From: Synechocystis sp. PCC 7338
GTDB taxonomy: Bacteria; Cyanobacteriota; Cyanobacteriia; Cyanobacteriales; Microcystaceae
DNA: 64,000 nt
Reading direction: 5' to 3'
Assembly: GCF_018282115.1 (NCBI RefSeq)
Contig: NZ_CP054306.1
Location: 1,039,488 to 1,103,487, forward strand
Made by a program: the position numbers and the translations under genes. A model generated the notes under the pieces. It saw only the letters and a program-made list of their open reading frames with translations, was not told the origin of the DNA and searched no databases. Shown piece by piece: positions 48,074 to 57,072 of this stretch (positions are counted from its first letter, which is position 1; each line of letters begins with the position of its first letter).

Positions 48074-49163
48074 GTATGCCTCAATAAAATCGGACAATTC
48101 CCCATCCATCACGCCACTGACATCAGTGGTTTCCAGGTTAGTGCGTAAATCCTTCACCAACTGGTAGGGATGGAAAACATAGTTACGAATTTGGGTGCCC
48201 CAGGCCGCTTCCACCATATCTCCTCGAATTTCGGCGATCGCCTGGGCCCGTTGCTCTTCCAGGACAATTAATAACTTAGCTTTGAGGATAGCCAGGGCCT
48301 TTTCTTTGTTTTGTAACTGGGAACGTTCTTGGGTACAACGGACAGCTAAACCTGTGGGTAGGTGAACAATGCGGACAGCGGTTTCCACTTTGTTAACATT
48401 TTGCCCTCCCTTACCCCCGGCCCTGGAGGTGGAAATATCCAAATCCTTATCGGGAATGTCCAAATTAATCGCTTCTTCCCCCAACAAAGGCATCACTTCC
48501 ACTCCGGCAAAGCTAGTCTGACGTTTACCGTTGGCATTAAAGGGGGAAATACGCACCAAGCGATGGGTCCCCTTTTCGGATTTTAGGTAACCGTAGGCGT
48601 AGCGTCCTTCAATTTCCAATGTGACGGATTTCAAACCCGCTTCATCCCCCTCGGAAATTTCTGCCAAATGGACTTTGTAACCCTGTTTTTCGCTCCAACG
48701 GGTGTACATTCGTAACAACATTTCAGCCCAGTCCTGGGCATCGGTACCGCCGGCTCCGGCATTGATGGTTAAAGTGGCCCCCTTAGCATCGTAGGGCCCA
48801 GATAGTAATTGTTGTAGTTCCCAGCGGTCTAATTCTTTTTGCAGTTGCTCCAGCGTAGTTTCTGCTTCCGTTAACAGAGCTTCATCATCTTCCAGTTCTA
48901 AAAGCTCCACAATGGCTTGGCTATCCTGCCACTGCTGTTGCCATGTATGCCATTGCTCTAACTGGGATTTGGTGTCATTTAAGTTCTGGAGAACCTGTTG
49001 AGCTTGGTCGGTATTGTCCCAAAAGTCCGGTTGGGCGGCGCATTGTTCTAAGTCGTGAACTTTGGCTTTTAAACCCGGCAGGTCAAAGATAGTCCTGGGT
49101 TTGCCCCAGGCGAGACGAGATTAATTCTAGGTTTCTTTTTAGGTCAGTTAATTCGGTGATCAT
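48044..49163 (-). CDS. prfB: Peptide chain release factor 2, with programmed +1 frameshift
   Basis: RF2 reads UGA and UAA. The gene is in two frames: 26 codons from the ATG at 49163 reach CTT TGA (TGA at 49085-49083), then the ribosome slips +1 on CUUU and continues at GAC (49084) for 346 more residues, giving 372. The slip site TATCTTTGAC is preceded by an AGGAC Shine-Dalgarno-like element, as in E. coli. SPF at 206-208 recognises UGA and GGQ at 252-254 drives peptide release, with the same spacing as E. coli. UGA at the shift site gives autoregulation. The end overlaps cobD. Confidence 0.96.
49081..49100 (-). promoter_or_regulatory. RF2 programmed frameshift site
   Basis: On the minus strand the core is AGGACTATCTTTGACC: an SD-like AGGA, the slippery CUUU and an in-frame UGA. 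Low RF2 slows UGA decoding and favours +1 slippage, so RF2 controls its own level. Confidence 0.9.
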
Positions 49164-49518
49164 TAGCAAAAAACGTTCTTTGAAGCTCTTCCAAGTATAT
49201 GGCCATTGGGTTAGCCCTGCACCGAGGGGCATTCATCAACAAAGCTTATCATTTGTGTCAAGATTTGTTAATTTTACTTGGCTAATCAAATGATTATCCC
49301 TATGATTTTGTAAATATAGATACAGAAATTATTCCTTTCACTTCTGATTCGTCTTGGAATGCAGTTGGTAGGATCTAGAGTCTACCCCTGAAGTTCCCCG
49401 GCTTTTTGGGAACTGGATGAAGGAGTTGGATACCTATCCACCGAACAATCCCTAGAAAAAGTTGGGCTGGGAAGGTTTTCTAGACAGATTTTGCTGGTTA
49501 GTAAAACGGAGAGGATTT
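49164..49518. other. Intergenic region with two hairpins
   Basis: 355 bases between divergent prfB and a small gene. AGTTCCC (49392-49398) pairs with GGGAACT (49408-49414) around a 9-base loop, and a small GGATA/TATCC stem follows near 49428. This is likely a structured leader for the downstream small gene. No known riboswitch pattern is recognised. Confidence 0.45.
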
Positions 49519-49764
49519 ATGTCGCCGCAAATGAACCTGTTTAATGTAACGGCTTCGATGCCGGTCAATGATATGGCTGTGGGTTGGCATGCTTTTTGTC
49601 ATATTACGTATAACCGAGACACCTGGGTGAAATTGTTGGAGATCCCCGGAGATTATGCTTTTGATGAAGCGAAGTTGCTTTGTCAGGATTCCTCCACTAC
49701 TTGGGTTGCGTGGGTTCCGGACCATGGAGAAGTTGTTTTAGACCGCAGTAATTTTTATTGCTAA
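49519..49764 (+). CDS. Small hypothetical protein
   Basis: An 81-residue protein from the ATG at 49519 (the frame opens at 49462). It has a GGAGAGGAT ribosome site. It contains FCHITYNRDTWVKLLEIPGDYAF and WVPDHGEVVLDR and resembles a short conserved cyanobacterial protein, with no known function. It ends exactly one base before the convergent clc gene's stop region. Confidence 0.75.
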   Translation: MSPQMNLFNVTASMPVNDMAVGWHAFCHITYNRDTWVKLLEIPGDYAFDEAKLLCQDSSTTWVAWVPDHGEVVLDRSNFYC

Positions 49765-52452
49765 TTACTCGGCCAACTCGTCTGCAAGAGGAGGGGCGAT
49801 CGCCGGGGGAGTATCCACTGGCCCCCGGAAGATAAACACAGTGGTATTGGTTTGGGTGGCAATTTGAGTGGGTAGATTGCCGTGGATGACATTTTTCAAT
49901 AGCCCTTCCCGACTAGCCCCCAGCACGATCGCCGCACATTCACGCATTTCCGCTAGGTCACTGAGGGCATCGGCAATGGAAGTGGAGCAGACTGGAATGG
50001 GAATAATCGGACGCTGTAATTGTTCTGCCCACCGTTCCGCCAAGGTTTTCAGGTCATAAAAGGGGTCGTAGCGCTGGGACTGCCTGGGTAGATAGACCTT
50101 AGAGATTAATAGTTGGGGATTATTCTCCTCCGGGTAGAGGGAAAACAGCGCCGGTAATAGGGTTAGCATCTGCTCAATGTTGGGCCCCCCCGCCACCGGC
50201 ATTAACCAGTGGGCCATGGGAGATAGGTGACGGGGATAGGCATGGCCATTGGTGCCCTGTTTGACCATTAACAAGGAGCAGGGGGCTTGGTCGATGAGGC
50301 GATCGGTGATGGTACCGAAAATTTGTCCCCCAATGGGCATTTCCCCTTGCCACTCTAGAATGAGTAAGTCGCTGTGGCGGGTTCTGATGGTGTCAAGGAT
50401 GGTGTCGGTAACGCTAAAGGCTAGTTTGATTTCCGTGTGGAGCAATACCCCTTGGTGCCGGGCAATGCGTTCCAATTTTTGCATCAGTTGCCGTTGCCTC
50501 TGCCATTGCACCCTTTGTACAGAAGGGGATTGGGCCTTGGATACCTTCACCACCTGCAAACAGTCAATTTCGTAGTTTTGCTTTTTGGCGATCGCCGCCG
50601 CAATTTGGAATAATACCAGGGCGCTGTTGGGGTCTCGGATCGGTAACAAAATTCGCCCTTCCCCCACCAATGGCGATCGGGTTTGGTACACGCTGTAAGC
50701 CGGATGGGGAGGATGGATAATTTGTCCCCCCAACTGACTCACCTCTTCGCGAATAATGTCTGTGCGGGTGATAATACCCACCAATTTATTGTCCCCTTCC
50801 ACCACCGGCAAGCGGGAAAGTTGATAGCGGTTGAGCAAATAAAGCACATCACTGAGGGGCGCTTCCGGGTCCACTGTGATCGGATTGGGGGTCATGATTT
50901 GCTTCAGGACAATATGTACCGACTCCTGAGCCGCATTGGCCAAATCCGTTTGGGTAAATACCCCCACCAGTTTTCCCCCCTGCACCACAGGAAAACCCCG
51001 GTGATGGGAATTGGACATAATTGGTAGCACTTGGGCTAGGGTTAAACTCTGCTCCAAGCTTTCCACATCGGTCTTCATCACCTGATGGGCCCGAATATCG
51101 GCCAAAAAATCGTGGTCTGGTTTTTCCTCCGCTAAAAAGATCCCCTTGGTTTCCAGTAAATGGTCATAGAGGGAACGGGGAAATAGACTTTCTGCCACTA
51201 GATAGGATGTGGCACAGGCCACCATGAGGGGCAACACCACATTGAAGTTGCCGGTCAGTTCAAACACAATGATGATCGCCGTCACCGGCACCCGCACCAC
51301 ACTAGTAAAAAACGCCCCCATTCCCGCCAAAGCAAAGGTGGTTTGGGTAATCTGGTCTTGCCATTGATTGCCAAATTCCCCCACCAGATAGCCCAGGGCC
51401 GAGCCCATTACCAAGGCTGGAGCAAACAGTCCCCCCGGTGCATCGGTGCTGTAGGCCAAAATGGTCAAAATAAAGTGGGCCACTAGGGTCAAAATCACCT
51501 GGTGCCAACTCAGTTCCCCAGAGGTGACAAATTCCCTCAATCCCGCATTGTCCCTAAAAAAGCTCGGCAAGAGGGCGATCGCCACCCCGGAAATTAACCC
51601 CACTACACCAATGCGAATAGCTAAGGATAGGTTTTGTTTTCTTTGCCAATTTTGTAGGAAAAGAATACTGCGGTTGAGCAACACGCCTAAAATGCCCGCC
51701 AAAACCCCCAACAATAGATAGAAGGGAATTTCCGCTATGGTGAAATGTACCGTTGGACTGTTGCTCAAGCTATGGGCCAAATTAAGGTCGCTGGATTGAA
51801 ACACCAAAGAAGTTACAGCCCCCACAAAGGAAGCCACGATCGCCGTTTCTAAAGTCAAGCTGGACACATCTCGCATCAACTCCTCCACCACAAACAAAAC
51901 CCCCGCAATGGGAGTGGTGAAACCCGCCGCTAGGCCCGCCGCCGCCCCGGCTGCAATCATTTGCCGACGATGTTCGGGGGAAGTGGGAAACCAACGACTC
52001 AATTGGGCCGCCAAGGCCGCACCAATATGCACAGTGGGGGCCCTCCGTCCCAAGGTCATACCTCCCCCCAGCACCAGCACCGTACCCACCAGTTTCACCA
52101 CAGCCACTTGCCAATTAAGGGGAATGGGATAGCGGGCCAGGGCCGCCTTGACCTGGGGAATACCGCCGCCCCCCGCCGGCCGGGAAAATTGTTCGATCAA
52201 TGTCCCCGCTAAACCGCCAAATACCAAACCAAAGCAGGGCAACACCCAGATGGCCCCGTAGGTATCGGCCAAACTTAAGCGGCTAGACCCCAGCCAGTTA
52301 ACTCCACTTTTGATCACCAAGGCCGCCAGAGCAGAGACAAATCCAATCACACAGGCTTCGGCGATCGCATAACGGCTATCGATGGCAGTGCGGCCATAAT
52401 GTCGGGACCGTAACCATTGAAGCCACCGTTGCCAAAGGGGAAACCAAGCCAT
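49765..52452 (-). CDS. CLC chloride channel/transporter with CBS and USP domains
   Basis: An 895-residue fusion. Residues 1-440 are a CLC transporter with GGGIP (95-99), LGRRAPT (134-140), VVEELMR (188-194) and GGLFAPALVMG. A CBS pair follows (about 455-580), then two universal-stress-protein-like domains (about 600-880), both probably nucleotide sensors. The usual gating glutamate of GREGP is replaced by R137, and the serine of GSGIP by G96. The inner glutamate pair at 190-191 is kept. It is probably a regulated chloride pathway; see the finding. Confidence 0.93.
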   Translation of the reverse strand: MAWFPLWQRWLQWLRSRHYGRTAIDSRYAIAEACVIGFVSALAALVIKSGVNWLGSSRLSLADTYGAIWVLPCFGLVFGGLAGTLIEQFSRPAGGGGIPQVKAALARYPIPLNWQVAVVKLVGTVLVLGGGMTLGRRAPTVHIGAALAAQLSRWFPTSPEHRRQMIAAGAAAGLAAGFTTPIAGVLFVVEELMRDVSSLTLETAIVASFVGAVTSLVFQSSDLNLAHSLSNSPTVHFTIAEIPFYLLLGVLAGILGVLLNRSILFLQNWQRKQNLSLAIRIGVVGLISGVAIALLPSFFRDNAGLREFVTSGELSWHQVILTLVAHFILTILAYSTDAPGGLFAPALVMGSALGYLVGEFGNQWQDQITQTTFALAGMGAFFTSVVRVPVTAIIIVFELTGNFNVVLPLMVACATSYLVAESLFPRSLYDHLLETKGIFLAEEKPDHDFLADIRAHQVMKTDVESLEQSLTLAQVLPIMSNSHHRGFPVVQGGKLVGVFTQTDLANAAQESVHIVLKQIMTPNPITVDPEAPLSDVLYLLNRYQLSRLPVVEGDNKLVGIITRTDIIREEVSQLGGQIIHPPHPAYSVYQTRSPLVGEGRILLPIRDPNSALVLFQIAAAIAKKQNYEIDCLQVVKVSKAQSPSVQRVQWQRQRQLMQKLERIARHQGVLLHTEIKLAFSVTDTILDTIRTRHSDLLILEWQGEMPIGGQIFGTITDRLIDQAPCSLLMVKQGTNGHAYPRHLSPMAHWLMPVAGGPNIEQMLTLLPALFSLYPEENNPQLLISKVYLPRQSQRYDPFYDLKTLAERWAEQLQRPIIPIPVCSTSIADALSDLAEMRECAAIVLGASREGLLKNVIHGNLPTQIATQTNTTVFIFRGPVDTPPAIAPPLADELAE

Positions 52453-52563
52453 GGGGAGAGAATTTCTAAAACAGTTTTAGGGCAAATTTGGAGATCGCGT
52501 CGCCATCCGGCAATCAGTTTGTTACAATAACAGCGGTCACCACAGCCTTTGAAGAGAGCGTCT

Positions 52564-53067
52564 TTGAGCCAAGTTGTTAATATCCCTACCCTAGATACCT
52601 TAGCGCAGGAACTGGCCGCTATTCAGCAAACTGGTTCTAAACGCATTGCCCTATTGGGATCTCGCCATGTGCCGATAACCCACCAACAGTTGATCGAAAT
52701 GATGAGCTATGCCTTGGTTTTGGGGGGCAATCACCTGGTTACATCCGGTGCTACGGGCACCAACTCCGCTGTCATTAAGGGAGCCATGCGGGCCGATCCT
52801 AATTTGCTCACGGTAATTTTGCCCCAAAGTTTAGACCGCCAGCCGAGGGAATCCCGCAATCAGTTGGGGCAGGTAGTTCATCTGGTGGAAAATAGCGAAA
52901 ACGATACCCTTTCCCTGGGGGAAGCGAGCACCATTTGTAACCGAGAAATTGTCAGCCGTTGTCAGCAGTTGATTTGCTTTGCTTTCCACGAGAGTCACAC
53001 CCTGTTGCAGACCTGTGCGGAAGCAGAGGAGCAAAGAAAACTGGTCACCCTTTTCTATTTTGATTAG
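52564..53067 (+). CDS. SLOG/DprA-like nucleotide-binding protein
   Basis: About 167 residues with a Rossmann-like fold: IALLGSRH strand and loop, then GGNHLVTSGATGTNSAVIKGAM, the glycine-rich stretch of SLOG/DprA/LOG-type proteins that bind nucleotides or signals. The function is unknown. The start is TTG (52564 here, with a weak GAGAG site; 52549 is the alternative, also TTG). It sits 29 bases before the methylase gene. Confidence 0.7.
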   Translation: MSQVVNIPTLDTLAQELAAIQQTGSKRIALLGSRHVPITHQQLIEMMSYALVLGGNHLVTSGATGTNSAVIKGAMRADPNLLTVILPQSLDRQPRESRNQLGQVVHLVENSENDTLSLGEASTICNREIVSRCQQLICFAFHESHTLLQTCAEAEEQRKLVTLFYFD

Positions 53068-53096
53068 GTTAAAGCAATCCACAGGAGCTAACAAAC

Positions 53097-53906
53097 ATGG
53101 CACTAGGAGCAAATCAGATCCACTGCGGCAATGCCTTTGAACTGCTCCACAAAATTGAAAATGAATCGATAGACCTTATCATTTGTGATGGCCCCTATGG
53201 TGTCACTCAAAATGAGTGGGACAAAATACCATCCATTCAAGAATTCAACCTTAACCTGATCAAAATATTTTCTCCCAAGCTCAAGGAAGGTGGAGCACTA
53301 TATCTGTTTGGCAAACCTGATTGCTTAGATTTTATTGATTATCGTCCTTACCTAACGCTGAAATCAAAGATTGTTTGGTATCAGCCCAGTAGATTAGCCC
53401 AAGGTCGTTTAAATTACACCAATAACTACGATATTATTGCCTACTTTATCAAAGGGAAAAAAGCAAAATGCTATAATCTCGATGATATCCGGGTATCACA
53501 ACTTGTGGAGTTAGAACATAGAAGGCGTTGTGAAAATGTGCCATCAGTTACAAATGGCCAGTATGGGAAAACTAAATTTAATGAGAAGGGTAAAAATCCC
53601 GGTGATGTTTGGGGCGACATCAAACAACTGACTTACAAATCCAGGGAGCTTGTATCACGGGACGCATTAAATACTATCCAGAAACCCGAAAGATTAATCG
53701 AACGTCTCGTATTGGCCAGTTCTTCCGTTGGAGACCTCGTTCTTGATCCTTTTGCTGGTGTGGGAACATGCCCCGTAGTCTGCAAACGTAACAAGCGAAA
53801 TTTTATTGCCTTTGAGATACAGCCAGAGTTCGTTGCAGCATCGGAAAAACGCCTAGCATCCCTCGACGTAGGGCAAATAGTAATTGAATTTTCCTATGGA
53901 GCGTGA
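53097..53906 (+). CDS. DNA (N4-cytosine or N6-adenine) methyltransferase
   Basis: A 269-residue beta-class DNA methylase. The catalytic motif is at the N-terminus as D31-G-P-Y34 (DPPY-type), and the SAM motif I is at the C-terminus as DPFAGVGT (217-224), the motif order of beta-class enzymes. The middle holds the target recognition region. DGPYG rather than DPPYG is a known tolerated variant. It has an AGGAG site before the ATG. The gene lacks the HIP1 palindrome common around it and is AT-richer, suggesting recent gain. It overlaps the next gene by 11 bases. Confidence 0.9.
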   Translation: MALGANQIHCGNAFELLHKIENESIDLIICDGPYGVTQNEWDKIPSIQEFNLNLIKIFSPKLKEGGALYLFGKPDCLDFIDYRPYLTLKSKIVWYQPSRLAQGRLNYTNNYDIIAYFIKGKKAKCYNLDDIRVSQLVELEHRRRCENVPSVTNGQYGKTKFNEKGKNPGDVWGDIKQLTYKSRELVSRDALNTIQKPERLIERLVLASSSVGDLVLDPFAGVGTCPVVCKRNKRNFIAFEIQPEFVAASEKRLASLDVGQIVIEFSYGA

Positions 53907-54393
53907 AGTTTATCGAAGAATTGTTGCACTTGTGGCCAAGGCTGCTGAACTGGCAAAAACTGTCGGCATCAATAATCTTCTACAGCCAGGTCTAGTAAAG
54001 GAAATGATTATTGCCGACTTGCTGGGCAATGAGTTGATTACAACAAAGCGGGATGCTGATGCAAGAAATCCTAATGACCCATCAATCGTTTATGAGTATC
54101 TCTCTTGTAAAGAAGGAGGAACCGGACAGTTAGACCGAATGTTCAAAGAGCCTGATGAGAAACGGCAAGAATCTCTCAATCGTATTTGGCGAAATTCTAA
54201 AATTTATTACGCCGTCTTTTACGAAAATAACCAAATTAAACCAAAGGTTATCTACGAACTTGAACCAAAAGTACTTGTCGAAGAAACAGAGCGCCAACTT
54301 GACCGAAGTCGAAATGCAATTTCTCATGTAAGTTTCTCAGAAAGTTGGGTTCGTAAAAATGGCAAAGTTGTCTACGAAGACACTGATAACTAA
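53896..54393 (+). CDS. Putative type II restriction endonuclease
   Basis: A 165-residue protein coupled to the methylase (ATG overlaps its end by 11 bases; a TTG at 53884 is also in frame). I recognise no named family. Possible PD-(D/E)XK elements are acidic residues D53/D55, then E67 and K72 in EYLSCKEGG, followed by QLDRMFKEP. Size, position and the spacing of acidic residues fit a small type II enzyme. The evidence is contextual. Confidence 0.6.
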   Translation: MEREVYRRIVALVAKAAELAKTVGINNLLQPGLVKEMIIADLLGNELITTKRDADARNPNDPSIVYEYLSCKEGGTGQLDRMFKEPDEKRQESLNRIWRNSKIYYAVFYENNQIKPKVIYELEPKVLVEETERQLDRSRNAISHVSFSESWVRKNGKVVYEDTDN

Positions 54394-54474
54394 CCAGATA
54401 TTTCTCTGTTGAGTTTGGGTTCTATATTCGGTGATGGAGTATTGATTTTTGAATGGAGTTCCGTTGAGTTGACT

Positions 54475-55647
54475 ATGAAATCATTAAATTTTGCTGATTG
54501 GTTGGAGCGGCGTTGGGTGACCCCTTCCTATGCTGGCTGGTTGCTCCTGGTACTGGCCATTTGTCTATTTGGTGCGGCCACTAACTCCATGGCCGGTTGG
54601 CTTTATGTCATCAGTGGCATTAGTTTTGCTCTGTTAATCATTGCCGCCATTCTTCCCAGGCGATCGCTCCGGCAGTTGCAATTGGAACGTTTTCCTATCC
54701 AGCCAGTGAGTGCAGGGGAGGATTTGACCATTACCCTCCGGCTTCACAATAACCATAAGGAAGCCAAAAGTTTACTCCAGGTGTGGGATCTATTACCCTC
54801 CGGACTAGGACTAGGACGGCCTCAAGGTAAGGCGATCGAACTTGTGCCGCCCAAGAATTTTTACCAATGGAGCTATTTCCAGCCCACCCAAAAACGGGGA
54901 GTGTACCACTGGCAAAATTTGCAATTACGCACCGGTGCCCCTTTAGGCTTGTTTTGGTGTCGCCGTAGTCAGGTTGTTCCCGCCAAAGCTATTGTTTATC
55001 CCCAGGTACTCAAGCTTCAGCAATGTCCTTTGGTGGACGCCATTGGAGCAGAGGATCAGGACCGGATATACAGCGATCGCCATTATCAAGCGGCGACGGA
55101 GGGAATGACTAAAACTTTGCGGGCCTACCGTTTTGGTGATCCCACCCGGTTGATCCATTGGCGTAGTAGTGCTCGATTTGACCAGTTTATGGTGCGGGAA
55201 TTAGAGGTGGTGACGGGGGGCCAGGAGTTGGTCATTTGTCTCGATAGTGGTGCTTTATGGCAAGCAGAACTTTTTGAGCAGGCCGTAATTGCGGCGGCTT
55301 CCCTGTATTTCTATGCAGTGCGGGCTCAATTGAACGTCAAGCTGTGGACAGCAGGGGCCGGCTTGGTGACCGGTGGGCGATCAGTTTTGGAAACTTTGGC
55401 AGCGGTGCAAATGGAAGAATCTAACGAATATGAACTACCCCGACGCATTCCTTTGCTATGGATAACTGGCCGAGCTGAGAGTGTGGAAGATGTAGCTAGT
55501 TACAGTCGTTGGCTCTATTTTGCTCCACCGGGGGCATCATCTTCCCCTCGGTCTGCCCTTTGTGCTGGCCTAACAGTTGAAGACGGTAAAGATTTATCTC
55601 AACAACTGCAGCGGCCTCCGAATTTTTCCCCAAGGATGGTTAGTTAG
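54475..55647 (+). CDS. DUF58 membrane protein
   Basis: A 390-residue protein from the ATG at 54475; the open frame begins at 54409 but two upstream TTG/ATG choices lack family support. Two N-terminal membrane spans (about 20-60), then a beta-rich region, then the DUF58 core with RAYRFGDPTRLIHWRSSAR near 225-243. Such proteins are often next to MoxR ATPases and transglutaminases; neither is present here. Confidence 0.9.
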   Translation: MKSLNFADWLERRWVTPSYAGWLLLVLAICLFGAATNSMAGWLYVISGISFALLIIAAILPRRSLRQLQLERFPIQPVSAGEDLTITLRLHNNHKEAKSLLQVWDLLPSGLGLGRPQGKAIELVPPKNFYQWSYFQPTQKRGVYHWQNLQLRTGAPLGLFWCRRSQVVPAKAIVYPQVLKLQQCPLVDAIGAEDQDRIYSDRHYQAATEGMTKTLRAYRFGDPTRLIHWRSSARFDQFMVRELEVVTGGQELVICLDSGALWQAELFEQAVIAAASLYFYAVRAQLNVKLWTAGAGLVTGGRSVLETLAAVQMEESNEYELPRRIPLLWITGRAESVEDVASYSRWLYFAPPGASSSPRSALCAGLTVEDGKDLSQQLQRPPNFSPRMVS

Positions 55648-55720
55648 AGTTTAAAACAATACGTGTTTATGCTGAATGTGTCCTGGGTCACTCAATAATA
55701 AATGGTGTTAGAGTGGTGCT

Positions 55721-56341
55721 ATGGGCCATGTTATGCCCCCCCACGGCTTTTATTCCTTGTCAGGTTCAGCTATGTTCAAGGCTATTTCACCCTCATTGCG
55801 ACCCCGCAGTGCCTTGCTGTGGAGTTTGGTTTGTCAGTCCCCACCATCTGATAACAAACGTAGTGGCGATGGCGATCGGGGATTCACCATGTTTGAAGTG
55901 CTGATTGCTTTGATGATTTCCTTTTTGTTTCTGACGGGAACCCTCAATGCCATGGTGATGGCAACGGTAATGCGGGTTAAAGCAGAAAGACAAGCCCAAG
56001 CTGGCTATTGGATCAAAGAAGATTTGGAAAGAGTTAGGGCTTTAGCTGACAGCTATAAAGATCAGAGTGGATGCCCAACTGGAGTGGGTACAGCCTTTCG
56101 TGATGCCAATAATAGTGGTGATGCCAACCTCGACAACAATGGTCTTGCGAGTCTGCCCGCTCCAGCAAATCGAACAATTTTGGGAAGAACAGCAAGTTTA
56201 ACTCGGACTCCTACCGTTTCCGGCAATGTTCTTCAGCTTAACTACATTGTGAGGAACATTGAAATTACAGATACAAACAAAAGTATTCTTGCCAGTCTTT
56301 ACACCGAAGTTCTTCCGGCCGCCGCTCTTACCTGTCCGTAG
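55721..56341 (+). CDS. Type IV pilin-like protein (PilV-like)
   Basis: A 206-residue protein with a long leader. The prepilin site is RGFTMFEVLIALMISFLFLTG (cut after G, with F+1 and E+5), followed by a hydrophobic helix and a mostly beta head. It starts at the ATG at 55721; M18 (55772) is an alternative. It heads a run of four minor-pilin-like genes, likely forming the tip or initiation complex of type IV pili. Confidence 0.85.
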   Translation: MGHVMPPHGFYSLSGSAMFKAISPSLRPRSALLWSLVCQSPPSDNKRSGDGDRGFTMFEVLIALMISFLFLTGTLNAMVMATVMRVKAERQAQAGYWIKEDLERVRALADSYKDQSGCPTGVGTAFRDANNSGDANLDNNGLASLPAPANRTILGRTASLTRTPTVSGNVLQLNYIVRNIEITDTNKSILASLYTEVLPAAALTCP

Positions 56342-56395
56342 GCGAGGCAAATTGATGGTGACGGATTTAGAAATAATCTATGTTGGGGATGGTTA

Positions 56396-56959
56396 ATGAT
56401 GACAAGAAGTTATGGTGCTAGGCTTCCTTTAAAAATCCTTTGTAACTCTCCCGCCAGGGTTGCCCACCGGGGATGGACGTTGATTGAGGTGGTAGTGGTT
56501 GCTGTTATCGTCAGCATTTTGGCATCCTTAGCTCTACCCAGCTTTGGCAAGATGCAGGCCAGAAACCAACTCAGGAGCGCTATGGCCGAGGTGCAGGGAG
56601 CAATTCAGGAAGCCCAAAGAAACGCGATCAAAAGGGGGTCTAGTTGCACTGTCGTCATCAATCCTTCAACTAGAACCGTTAACCAGGCTAGCTTAGGCAG
56701 TACTGGTTGTGTCCCTAGCCCAGTAACGATTAAGACTAACACTGGGATTAGTTTTACCCAGCCCAGTACCACAACGACTATTACGTTCTCTTATAAGGGC
56801 AATCCCTCATCGACCAATATCACTGCGGGTAATGATGATGTGATTGTTTTGCGCCACGAAATTACAAGTCTAGAACCAAGGTGTCTAGTGGTTTCTTCTG
56901 GCATCGGGATTATGCGTTCTGGCTATTATCAGGGGAGTACCTGTACCCCCGCCCCATAG
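56396..56959 (+). CDS. GspH-like minor pilin (GW-type leader)
   Basis: A 187-residue protein with a leader of about 26 residues and prepilin site GWTLIEVVVVAVIVSILASL: W replaces the usual F at +1, while E+5 is kept. The mature protein has the GspH/FimT-like helix and head. It is about 54 bases after the PilV-like gene. Confidence 0.85.
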   Translation: MMTRSYGARLPLKILCNSPARVAHRGWTLIEVVVVAVIVSILASLALPSFGKMQARNQLRSAMAEVQGAIQEAQRNAIKRGSSCTVVINPSTRTVNQASLGSTGCVPSPVTIKTNTGISFTQPSTTTTITFSYKGNPSSTNITAGNDDVIVLRHEITSLEPRCLVVSSGIGIMRSGYYQGSTCTPAP

Positions 56960-57072
56960 ATACCTAGCTTGCGGTTTCGTAAAGAATTACTGAGATGTTT
57001 GCTGGGTTACTACTTTTTGTCTGAGATTATAAATATACTAAAGGCTAACAATCTTGTCGGAGGTTTTGGCCT

